From Treponema sp. UBA1747 (GTDB lineage: Bacteria > Spirochaetota > Spirochaetia > Treponematales > Treponemataceae): 64,000 bases of DNA. A program made the translations under genes and the position numbers. The stretch spans positions 1,101 through 65,100 of the forward strand of contig DCHR01000056.1 in NCBI GenBank assembly GCA_002315375.1, written 5' to 3'. Of the stretch, positions 54,195 through 61,880 are shown one piece after another. The stretch's first letter is position 1. Each line of letters opens with the position of its first letter. The notes below the pieces were generated by a model that was not told the DNA's origin, did no database searches, and saw only the letters and a list, made by a program, of their open reading frames with translations.

Positions 54195-54348
54195 GAACCG
54201 ACTACGCGAGGGAGCGCCGAGAAACGCGATGAAGGAGCGTTTCGAGGAAAAGCCGCCATGGAGGGCGGCGTCAGCGACCGAGAGCGGCCCGGAAGGAGGC
54301 AACAGGATGTTGCCGACTGGAGGGTCGGTTCAAGTCCGATCATCTCCA
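54195..54348 (+). ncRNA. Structured tRNA-nested element, tRNA-Ala copy
   Basis: A 154-nt structured unit. The 5' end GAACCGAC (54195-54202) is the reverse complement of the tRNA-Ala T-arm and of the element's own 3' copy (54324-54331). Hairpin 1 is GAAACGC/GCGTTTC (54221-54227, 54237-54243) with loop GATGAAGGA. Hairpin 2 is GCCGCC/GGCGGC (54252-54257, 54264-54269) with loop ATGGAG. Hairpin 3 is GGCAAC/GTTGCC (54298-54303, 54309-54314) with loop AGGAT. The 3' end is the last 25 nt of tRNA-Ala. Between ATG 54229 and 54321, 71 of 93 nt match the tRNA-Glu copy. Whether it acts as RNA or as mobile DNA is open. Confidence 0.62.
54324..54348 (+). repeat. 25-nt direct repeat, copy of the tRNA-Ala 3' end
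   Basis: Exact copy of 54091-54115. The preceding TGGAG can pair with its terminal CTCCA, giving a small T-arm/acceptor mini-helix. No terminator follows before the convergent gene end at 54355. Confidence 0.9.
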
Positions 54349-54354
54349 CTTAAC

Positions 54355-54876
54355 TTAGATTTCACCATTTCCTTCTACTTCATCCAGAAGGGCCGCATAC
54401 AAAGTCATCATATCCCTGTTTGAACGGCGAAGAGAGCCCGCAATTCTTCGGGAAATACGATACATAACGTAATATCCAAGAATTGGTTCTTCATCACAAA
54501 GAGCTTTAAACTTAGTTCCATCAAGACGCAAAGTTTTACAGTTTGTCAAAGCCAGAACAGAAGCAGAGCGTGTATCTTTATCTACCAATGCAACTTCCCC
54601 AAAAAAAACATTCTGCTCTGAAGCCAGATTTACAACAGCGAACTGTTCATTACTTGGAGTATTTCTTTTTATCTGAACCGTTCCTTCGTAAAGAATAAAA
54701 AGTGAATCACCAAGTTCACCTTCTTTTATTATGTATTCCCCCACATTAAAGGTCTGTGGTTCAAGAAGTATACAAACCTTTTTCAGGATTTCTTTATGAA
54801 CTTCATTATCCTTATTGAAATCAGAAAAGATTTCCAGATTCACAATTTTATCAATTAATTCCGGAGTATATTCCAT
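54355..54876 (-). CDS. Cyclic-nucleotide-binding domain protein
   Basis: A 173-residue protein from ATG 54876, one base after the channel gene stop; the longer frame overlaps the channel gene. Nearly all of it is one cNMP-binding domain (about 20-150), including the phosphate-binding cassette FGEVALVDKDTRSASV with the Glu and Arg needed to hold cAMP. No DNA-binding domain is present, so it is not a CRP-type regulator. Coupling to the K+ channel suggests it gates or binds the channel. Confidence 0.85.
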   Translation of the reverse strand: MEYTPELIDKIVNLEIFSDFNKDNEVHKEILKKVCILLEPQTFNVGEYIIKEGELGDSLFILYEGTVQIKRNTPSNEQFAVVNLASEQNVFFGEVALVDKDTRSASVLALTNCKTLRLDGTKFKALCDEEPILGYYVMYRISRRIAGSLRRSNRDMMTLYAALLDEVEGNGEI

Positions 54877-54877
54877 C

Positions 54878-56092
54878 TTAGTCCTCTCCTTCTGCAGTAT
54901 TTTCTTCTTCTGTACTTCGCTGGATAAAAATAGCTTTTGCATTATCCGGAATAATATAATCATCAGAAGGAGCAAAAACCGGAAGGTTGCTTCTGAGGGT
55001 TTTAACCTTTTTCAGATTGGCAACGATTTTTTCAACATTCGGATTTTTCTGGGCTTCTGCAAGAGCTTCACGACGGCGCTGATAAAAGTTTCCTGTGTTT
55101 TCCAGAAGACCAATAAGAATACTGGAAGTTTTCAAGGATTCACGGTATTCACTGTAAGCACGTCCAATAAATGCTTCAGGAATATCCTGCAAATCAATTC
55201 CGGCTTCTGCTTCTTCAGAAATCAACGCTCTCAAAATATGGCTCATTCCTTTTCCACTGGAAGCCTGAACCAGCAGATTCTGTTCATAATCAGATGAAAG
55301 AATAATTTCATCACAATGTGCAAGGGAAAGATGTTTTTCAAATTTTGAATCCATAATTTCCGCAACACAGTAAATCTTTGGATTCAGGTTTTTGATTGTA
55401 ATTGCCCCCAGAACTGTTCTGGAATCGGTTTCAAGAATTGAATAATTCTCTGAAGTATCAGCAAGAATCAAGGCTCTTTCGGCGGTCTTTATCTGGGCTC
55501 TCAAAAGAGCATCTTCATCTGTAAAATCTCCGTGAAGAAAGTTAATCATTTTGAATCTGTCATCAGATTTGATTTTATCAATTTTCATCTGCGAAGCAGT
55601 ATTCAGAAGAACGATTTTATCTGTAGGAATTTCAGGATTTGCAAGAAGAATTCCTTCAAGTATTTTTTCAAAATTATTTTTATAACCGCAGATAATAAAG
55701 TGATTTTTCATTTTTGCCATTTTCAAAAGTCCTCTGTCTTTTTTCTGTTGTCTGTCAAAGAGAAATGATGCAAACTTTCCTGAAAGCGCACCAAAGATTG
55801 CTACACCTGCAATCAGTAAAACAATTGCAGCGATACGGCCGGGAATGGTAGAAGGATAAATATCTCCATATCCGACTGTAGTTATTGTTACGAGAGTGTA
55901 CCAGATAGCATCGAATAAAGTATTGAGCCCGTCATTTGTAGCCTGTTCGACTCTAAAAATGAAAAGCATCAAAATTATGAGAAGCAGAGAAATAATGATT
56001 CCCAGAAGCGTGGAAGGATTTGTCAGAAATTCCTTGATTCTGGCTTTAAACTGTCGTTTGCCCCTCAAACCGTCGTTTTTCTTTTTTTCCAT
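54878..56092 (-). CDS. Two-segment potassium channel with RCK (TrkA-N) domains
   Basis: A 404-residue protein from ATG 56092. Two membrane segments (about 30-55 and 85-110) flank a pore loop with the K+ selectivity filter TTVGYGD. The cytoplasmic part has an RCK/TrkA-N fold (NHFIICGYKNNFEKILEGIL, then a VLLN strand). The channel itself has no cyclic-nucleotide domain. TATAAT (minus, 56100-56105) lies 7 nt before the ATG and no ribosome site is visible. It is co-transcribed with the cNMP-binding gene. Confidence 0.92.
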   Translation of the reverse strand: MEKKKNDGLRGKRQFKARIKEFLTNPSTLLGIIISLLLIILMLFIFRVEQATNDGLNTLFDAIWYTLVTITTVGYGDIYPSTIPGRIAAIVLLIAGVAIFGALSGKFASFLFDRQQKKDRGLLKMAKMKNHFIICGYKNNFEKILEGILLANPEIPTDKIVLLNTASQMKIDKIKSDDRFKMINFLHGDFTDEDALLRAQIKTAERALILADTSENYSILETDSRTVLGAITIKNLNPKIYCVAEIMDSKFEKHLSLAHCDEIILSSDYEQNLLVQASSGKGMSHILRALISEEAEAGIDLQDIPEAFIGRAYSEYRESLKTSSILIGLLENTGNFYQRRREALAEAQKNPNVEKIVANLKKVKTLRSNLPVFAPSDDYIIPDNAKAIFIQRSTEEENTAEGED

Positions 56093-56139
56093 TTGATTAA
56101 TTATAAAATGGAAAGACCTTCTTTTAAAGGGGGGGAGAT

Positions 56140-56176
56140 AAAAAAAGAAAGGCACTTTCAGAGGAAAGTGCCTTTC
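56140..56176 (-). terminator. Terminator of the LPP20-like operon
   Basis: A perfect 13-bp stem, GAAAGGCACTTTC (56147-56159) with GAAAGTGCCTTTC (56164-56176), loop AGAG, followed on the minus strand by seven T. Confidence 0.88.
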
Positions 56177-56181
56177 TAACG

Positions 56182-57213
56182 TCATTTTACGGTTCCTTGA
56201 AACCATTCAGCAAAACCGGAGGACAAATCGTTCTCAACATTCTTTGCTATTTTTTTCTCCAGAAATGATTCCGCTTCGACAAAACCAGTTACCCGATCAA
56301 GAGACTTTTTGTAAGTCCAAAGGGTCTTGTTTTTATTCTTCACTTCAACCCGATATTCAGGCACAGAAACAATTGTTCCCGTATCACTGAAAACCTCCTT
56401 ATTTTTTGAAAGGGTCAGAAAAACTGTATACTGGTTTCCAACAGAAGAAACAGAATAACCACTGGAAGTAACAACCTTTTCAACAACTGGAATATAACGT
56501 CTGTCTGTATCCTTATCAACCAAAACATCCATCAGGATTCCTCTTCTGACAGATAAAATCCGTTCATCCAGAGAAGAAATCACATTACGATCCTGCGAAT
56601 ATGGAAGAGCTCCTTTTTTATAAAGGATTTCCGAAAAAAGGATTAAATCCTCATATGTATTTCCGGCTTCGGCGGCATTCTTCAATACGGCAATTTTATT
56701 GAAAGGATCTTCTTCCTTTTCTGCAGAATCAATGAAGGAATAAAAATTACTTTTTGCCTGTCCTACAACAGGCTCGTAATTTCTCCAGGCTTCCTTACGG
56801 TCCAGGTATGAACAGACATAATAAAGTCCTTCCTTTTTATCAAACCATGGTTCCGTGTGTTTTATACCCGAAATCTCAATTCCTGATTGAATGGATATAT
56901 CCCGAATAAGGTTTTCTTCAAACTTTCCGTTTTCATCTTCCGAAGTCATCACCTGCTGGACTGAAGTTGTGGAAGAAATTTTTCTGGAAAAATAAGATGC
57001 AAGATTTCCATCGGCAAGACTCATTGCTGAATCAATGCCTGAAGCTTTCCCAATTCCGGTTACATAATTTTCTGATGAAAAGACCTGTCCCACTGTATAC
57101 GAATCTGTCCAGAGAGGACGTGATTCTACTTCAGCCGATTTGCACCCTGCAAATACAGAAGCCGCAATTACCAGGAAACAAACTGAAATTACAGAAAAAC
57201 AGATTCTTTTCAT
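56182..57213 (-). CDS. LPP20-family-like lipoprotein
   Basis: A 343-residue protein with a lipobox (FAGC, Cys24). The mature N-terminus (LWTDSYTVGQVFSSENYVTGIGKA followed by an acidic loop) fits the LPP20 type of bacterial lipoprotein. It lies third in a group with 57235-57939 and 57979-60297, in the same direction. It is followed by a strong terminator. Function unknown. Confidence 0.75.
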   Translation of the reverse strand: MKRICFSVISVCFLVIAASVFAGCKSAEVESRPLWTDSYTVGQVFSSENYVTGIGKASGIDSAMSLADGNLASYFSRKISSTTSVQQVMTSEDENGKFEENLIRDISIQSGIEISGIKHTEPWFDKKEGLYYVCSYLDRKEAWRNYEPVVGQAKSNFYSFIDSAEKEEDPFNKIAVLKNAAEAGNTYEDLILFSEILYKKGALPYSQDRNVISSLDERILSVRRGILMDVLVDKDTDRRYIPVVEKVVTSSGYSVSSVGNQYTVFLTLSKNKEVFSDTGTIVSVPEYRVEVKNKNKTLWTYKKSLDRVTGFVEAESFLEKKIAKNVENDLSSGFAEWFQGTVK

Positions 57214-57234
57214 TTAAAAATCCCGCTTACGATT

Positions 57235-57939
57235 CTAGTCAACATCAACAACAGCATCAGCATCAGCTACTTTATCCATGATTTCAGCTGTTACTTTTGC
57301 TTTAAGATAAGAACTTTCAGTTGCTGTTTCATCAATTGATTTAAGAGCCTGTTTAAGCTGATCGTTGAAAGTTTTCTTTTCCATTCCCCAGACAGCATAG
57401 TACTCGTAGAAAGAATCTGTTACATTCTTTTTCTTATCAAGAACATTTACTTTTACCCAGTAGCTGGCGATTTTTTCAAGTCCTGAAAGACGAACATCTG
57501 TCAAAGAAATACGATACATATCCAGAGTTTCTTTGAGGCTTTCATCATCGCTTCCGCTCATTTCGGCTTCAACAGATTTTCCTGCAACGCGTTCCATAAT
57601 TCCGGCAACTTCAGTTTCAACTTTTACCAGGTCAGCCCACTGTTCAACATAGCTCAGATTTTTTCCGCGGTTTGTAACAACGAAAACTTTCTTTCCGCCA
57701 ACACCAGGCATAACAGGGTTCAGAATTTCTGTTGAATACTGACCTTCACCAATGAGTTTTACCCATTCTGGAATTTCAGCACCAAAGGTTGCTCCCTGAT
57801 AATCTTCAATAACACGTTTACCGGTAGCTACTTTTGCAGACTTACCTTTAATTCCAGATCCTTTTGTTTCTGTTGTTTTGCATCCAAAGAGCAAAGCACT
57901 CAGTGCGATTACTGCCAAACATAAAACTGATTTTTTCAT
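57235..57939 (-). CDS. Lipoprotein, LPP20-like
   Basis: A 234-residue protein with a lipobox (LFGC). It has the EIPEWVKLIGEGQYS opening and a later SLTDVRLSGLEKIASYWVKV segment shared in style with LPP20-type lipoproteins and with its neighbour. The C-terminal part is helical. The gene lies between the other two members of the group with short gaps (21 and 39 bp), so an operon is likely. Confidence 0.75.
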   Translation of the reverse strand: MKKSVLCLAVIALSALLFGCKTTETKGSGIKGKSAKVATGKRVIEDYQGATFGAEIPEWVKLIGEGQYSTEILNPVMPGVGGKKVFVVTNRGKNLSYVEQWADLVKVETEVAGIMERVAGKSVEAEMSGSDDESLKETLDMYRISLTDVRLSGLEKIASYWVKVNVLDKKKNVTDSFYEYYAVWGMEKKTFNDQLKQALKSIDETATESSYLKAKVTAEIMDKVADADAVVDVD

Positions 57940-57978
57940 AAATATACCTCCGAAGTTTATTTTATGTTTATTTATTTT

Positions 57979-60297
57979 CTAAAAATAATAACCAAATGAA
58001 ATTCCCACTGATTCATATGCGCGCAGGAAATTAGCATTACCCTCTCCAAACCGGACCTCAGAGTTCACAAACATACCTAATGAAACTCCACCGATAACAA
58101 TATCCAGTCCTGAACGGGAAGCCAGCCGCAGATTTCCAATCAAATCATCATCACTTGATGAACGTTTTACACTTGTTGATGAAGAATCTGCAAGTATTCC
58201 ACCAATTATGCTTAAATCTGCATATGGTCGGAAACATCCGAAATTAACAGAAGTTCCGATTCCTATACCGAATGAAAAGTTATCCATCTGATCAAAATTG
58301 TCATAACCAATAGTCATCGGTATATACCAGATAGAATCTGTAGACATATTAATGCGAACTTCAACGTTTCCTGCAAGACCAAATGGATCTGTGCTTGCAC
58401 AGAAAGAATATCCGGCTTTCTGTCTCATATTTGGAGTCCAGTAATCAATAATTGATGCAAGAAGACCCTTTGCCTGAACATGCTGTTCCTGCCGCTGGGT
58501 TTCCTGTTTTTTCTGGCGCTCTTCTTTTTCCTGGCGTTTCTGAGCTTCCTGAGATTCTTTTTCCTTCTGCTTTTCAGTTTTATTTTTTACAGAAAGAGAT
58601 CCACGAACTGCAGAATTATAATCATCCAGTGTATAGTTTGCTACAATTTTATTATCTTCCATTCTTTTCAGGGTAAACTGATTGAATACAAGACGATAAT
58701 CACCGTAAACAGAATTGTATTTTACTTTAAGAGTAAGAATACCATAAATATACGGAGTAGATGTTCTGAAACAAAGGTCAGCAAGTTCAGCAGCATCCAT
58801 ATATTCTGCATATTCACTGTCATTTTTTCCGTTGTATTCTACAGGTTCTTTTCCTGCAATGTCCTTATAAGAAACAGTGCACTGAAGAAGTGTAAGATCC
58901 GGAATATTTGTAATCAAATCTGTTTCCTTCATATCAAAGTACGGAGTTACAGTCCAGTTACATTTTTCCCCGTCATAATTTCCAACAGAAACAATTACCT
59001 GAGAACCTTTTTCAAAAGAACGGTAAACAAACTGAGTTTCTTCAAGATCTTTGATTCCCTCATCAATCTGTTTTTCATACGCATTGATTGAGGTTACATA
59101 AGATGTTTTCAAATCATTATTTGATTCTGTCTTCAACTTCTCATATTTATCCTGAATCTTCTTAACTTTTGAATCACGATATTTTCTGGCTTTTTCAGTA
59201 GGATTTCCATTGGCATCAGTTTCTGCAAGGCGCCATGGTTCCGCATATATATCGTCGATTTCTTTATTCATTTTTTCATCAAAATAATCTGTATTTCCGT
59301 TTATTGAAGAAATGAGCTGTGCTTCAAGATCAGAAAGTATCTGACGGTCAGCTTCAATCAGTTCAATTCGTTTTTCCAGTGAAAGGCCCTGAATCAGTTC
59401 TTTATTCAAAGTATCCTGCTGTTCCTGACTCTGTCTGATTTTTTCCTGAAATTTCTTTGCCAGGTCACTGCGTTTCTGTTCGGCAAGGGCCTTCAATTCA
59501 GCTTCCTGCTTTGCAGCTTTTTCAATTTCTTCCTGGTACTTTCTGAGCTGTTCTTCTGTTTTACGGCGTGCATTTTCTGCAGCCTGAATCTTCTGCTGCA
59601 AAGCCTGTTCTTTTCTCAAGGTTTCCGCACGTTCTTCTGCAGTCTGATTTTCTTTCCGGATTTTTTCCAGTTCTTCGCGGCTGCTGTCAATCTGTTCAGT
59701 AAGCTCAAGAATGTATTTTTTATAGTTGTCTGAAGTATCTTCTGCGTGTGTAAGCTGAACTTCAACGCTGTATGGAATCTGGGAAATAAATCCTTTTCCG
59801 TACAAGGCTTTCATTGCAGCATAAGACAGTTTATCTGTTTCCAGATCAATCTGTTCAAGAGCAAAATAGGCTTCTGAAGATGAACCGGCTACAATTTCCA
59901 TTGTTTCAATATTTGAAGCGGTATATTCAAGTTTGTAACCGGTCTTGTATTTTACAAGGGAAATCTCAATTCTAAGGTCAGCTTTTGATGACTGGTCACT
60001 GGCATAAGCTGAATCTTCAGAACCAAGACCTTTTCCTGCATCAATCTGAGACTGTTTCTGAATTTTTCTAAGGCTTGAATCATTTGCTTCTGTACGAACA
60101 GTTACTTCATCAAGGAGTGTAAGGTTTCCGACAAAAGACTGAAATGCAGAACGGGCATATAATTTATCTGAAGCATCAAGTTTTTCGTAAGTACTCTGAT
60201 TCTGGGAAACAAGAATTACCTTCCCTTTTGTCTGAGCAACAAGAAATGCTGAAAAGAATGTAAACAGAACACAGGTTATCAGCAATTTACGTTTCAT
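57979..60297 (-). CDS. CsgG-like/coiled-coil outer envelope protein with C-terminal beta-barrel-like domain
   Basis: A 772-residue protein. Signal peptide (about 1-21), an N-terminal CsgG-type nucleotide-like fold (about 22-180; STYEKLDASDKLYARSAFQSFV), a long coiled coil (about 195-330) rich in Glu, Lys and Gln, a middle domain (about 390-580), a short Gln/Glu/Lys stretch (about 585-615) and a C-terminal set of amphipathic strands ending in Tyr-Tyr-Phe (about 635-772), typical of an outer membrane anchor. It heads the operon with the two LPP20-like lipoproteins. No exact family is recognised. Confidence 0.7.
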   Translation of the reverse strand: MKRKLLITCVLFTFFSAFLVAQTKGKVILVSQNQSTYEKLDASDKLYARSAFQSFVGNLTLLDEVTVRTEANDSSLRKIQKQSQIDAGKGLGSEDSAYASDQSSKADLRIEISLVKYKTGYKLEYTASNIETMEIVAGSSSEAYFALEQIDLETDKLSYAAMKALYGKGFISQIPYSVEVQLTHAEDTSDNYKKYILELTEQIDSSREELEKIRKENQTAEERAETLRKEQALQQKIQAAENARRKTEEQLRKYQEEIEKAAKQEAELKALAEQKRSDLAKKFQEKIRQSQEQQDTLNKELIQGLSLEKRIELIEADRQILSDLEAQLISSINGNTDYFDEKMNKEIDDIYAEPWRLAETDANGNPTEKARKYRDSKVKKIQDKYEKLKTESNNDLKTSYVTSINAYEKQIDEGIKDLEETQFVYRSFEKGSQVIVSVGNYDGEKCNWTVTPYFDMKETDLITNIPDLTLLQCTVSYKDIAGKEPVEYNGKNDSEYAEYMDAAELADLCFRTSTPYIYGILTLKVKYNSVYGDYRLVFNQFTLKRMEDNKIVANYTLDDYNSAVRGSLSVKNKTEKQKEKESQEAQKRQEKEERQKKQETQRQEQHVQAKGLLASIIDYWTPNMRQKAGYSFCASTDPFGLAGNVEVRINMSTDSIWYIPMTIGYDNFDQMDNFSFGIGIGTSVNFGCFRPYADLSIIGGILADSSSTSVKRSSSDDDLIGNLRLASRSGLDIVIGGVSLGMFVNSEVRFGEGNANFLRAYESVGISFGYYF

Positions 60298-60313
60298 TTT
60301 TTCCTCTCTCTCG

Positions 60314-60355
60314 ATCCGCTATTGAATCTCACAAACTCAATTATTAACAGCGGAT
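60314..60355 (-). promoter_or_regulatory. Stem-loop in the leader of the 772-residue protein gene
   Basis: On the minus strand ATCCGCT pairs with AGCGGAT (60349-60355 with 60314-60320) and ATTGA with TCAAT (60337-60341 with 60321-60325), separated by a 7-nt bulge. It ends about 16 nt before the ATG, just ahead of a GAGAGAGAGG ribosome site, so it could affect translation. Confidence 0.4.
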
Positions 60356-60404
60356 TAACATAACATATTGTTAACATACCATAAAGCAGAAGGTTACAAT
60401 ATAT

Positions 60405-60432
60405 AAAAAAAGGGTTCCTAAAGAACCCCTTT
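60405..60432 (-). terminator. Terminator of the purF-like gene
   Basis: GGGTTC (60412-60417) and GAACCC (60423-60428) around a 5-nt loop, followed on the minus strand by a run of seven T. Confidence 0.85.
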
Positions 60433-60440
60433 AATCAGTT

Positions 60441-61862
60441 CTATTCCTGTCCATTCCAGCAGTATGTACAGAGTTTGCAAGGTTCGATACCTACACTTGC
60501 AATCATATCATCCAGACGATGGAACTTAAGTGAAGAGAAATGGAGCTGTTTTCTGATTTCTTCCAGCATCCATGCATATTCCGGTGAATCCGGGTCACAG
60601 TACTTCTGAAGAGTTTCCTGGCTTACGTTTTCCCCTTCCTTATCACGGATAATGCGGCGTGTAATCAGGTCCAGTTCCGAATTTGAGCGGCTGAAGTTCA
60701 GGTATTTACAGCCGTATACAAGTGGTGGACAGGCCGGGCGGATATGAACTTCTTTTGCACCTGCGTTATAAAGGAAGTCAGTTGTTTCACGAAGCTGTGT
60801 TCCGCGAACAATTGAGTCATCAATCAAAAGAAGAGATTTTCCTTTTATAAGCTGTGGAACAGGAATAAGTTTCATGTGGGCAACAAGGTTTCTCTGGGCC
60901 TGGTTTACAGGCATGAAAGAACGTGGCCATGTCGGGGTGTATTTAATGAATGGTCTCTGGAAAGGAATTCCCGATTCATTTGCATAGCCGATTGCATGAG
61001 GTGTTCCCGAGTCAGGAACACCGGCAACAGAATCAATATGAATGTTTGAATCTGCCATATCACGGCGTGCAAGGTATTTTCCGCAGTTATAGCGCATCTG
61101 TTCAACATTTACGCCTTCATAACTTGCTGTAGGATATCCGTAGTAAATCCACAGGAAAGTACAGATTTTCATTTCTTTACCAGGTTCCTGAAGAGTCTGG
61201 ATTCCGTCTGCAGTGATGAAGTCAATTTCGTTTGGTCCAAGCTCATGGAAGTCTGTATAGCCAAGGTTTACATAAGAAAAGTTTTCAAAGGCAACACAGT
61301 AAGAACCTTCTTTATGTCCGATCTGCAAAGGAGTACGTCCCAGTCTGTCACGTGAAGCATAGATTCCGTCTTTTGTCATAAGGAGAATTGAAATGGAACC
61401 TTTAATTGTATTCTGTACAAACTTCAAACCTTCCAGAATTGAATCCTTCATGTTAATAATGGAAACAATAAGCTCTGTCTGGTTGATTTCTCCCCCGCTC
61501 ATTTCCAGGAAGTGTGTATTTCCGTCTGAAAGAACTGTTTTTACAAGTTCATTCTTGTTTGTAACAATACCTACTGTTGTAATTGCGTAGCTTCCCAGGT
61601 GAGAATGAACCAGAAGAGGCTGAGCTTCATAATCGGAAATACAACCGATTCCCATTTTTCCATGCATTTCATCAATATCTTTTTCAAATTTTGTACGGAA
61701 AGGAGAATTGGAAATATTATGAATGGAACGGTTGAATGTTCCGTCTTCCATTAAAACAGCAAGACCACCTTTCTTTGTTCCAAGGTGAGAATGATAATCC
61801 ACACCAAAAAATAAATCCAATGAACAATCTTCTTTCGAAGCTACTCCAAATACGCCACCCAT
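60441..61862 (-). CDS. Amidophosphoribosyltransferase-like protein (PurF homologue) lacking the N-terminal cysteine
   Basis: A 473-residue PurF homologue. The N-terminal glutamine-amidotransferase fold is present (DYHSHLGTKKGG, ASRDRLGRTPLQ), and the C-terminal phosphoribosyltransferase domain keeps the PRPP site LLIDDSIVRGTQ. The C-terminus has a Cys group (CKLCTYC). But the protein begins Met-Gly-Gly-Val-Phe-Gly where PurF has Met-Cys-Gly: the nucleophile Cys1 is Gly (GGT in place of TGT). Glutamine hydrolysis should fail; it might use ammonia or act otherwise. It follows the GGDEF gene by 18 bp. Confidence 0.85.
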   Translation of the reverse strand: MGGVFGVASKEDCSLDLFFGVDYHSHLGTKKGGLAVLMEDGTFNRSIHNISNSPFRTKFEKDIDEMHGKMGIGCISDYEAQPLLVHSHLGSYAITTVGIVTNKNELVKTVLSDGNTHFLEMSGGEINQTELIVSIINMKDSILEGLKFVQNTIKGSISILLMTKDGIYASRDRLGRTPLQIGHKEGSYCVAFENFSYVNLGYTDFHELGPNEIDFITADGIQTLQEPGKEMKICTFLWIYYGYPTASYEGVNVEQMRYNCGKYLARRDMADSNIHIDSVAGVPDSGTPHAIGYANESGIPFQRPFIKYTPTWPRSFMPVNQAQRNLVAHMKLIPVPQLIKGKSLLLIDDSIVRGTQLRETTDFLYNAGAKEVHIRPACPPLVYGCKYLNFSRSNSELDLITRRIIRDKEGENVSQETLQKYCDPDSPEYAWMLEEIRKQLHFSSLKFHRLDDMIASVGIEPCKLCTYCWNGQE

Positions 61863-61880
61863 GGTGAACTCCTTATATTT

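Noticed and set aside
54195..54348. Integron attC site.
   Set aside because: Treponemes can carry integrons, but I see no paired GTTRRRY/RYYYAAC core sites and no integrase or cassette array nearby; the repeats match tRNA genes instead.
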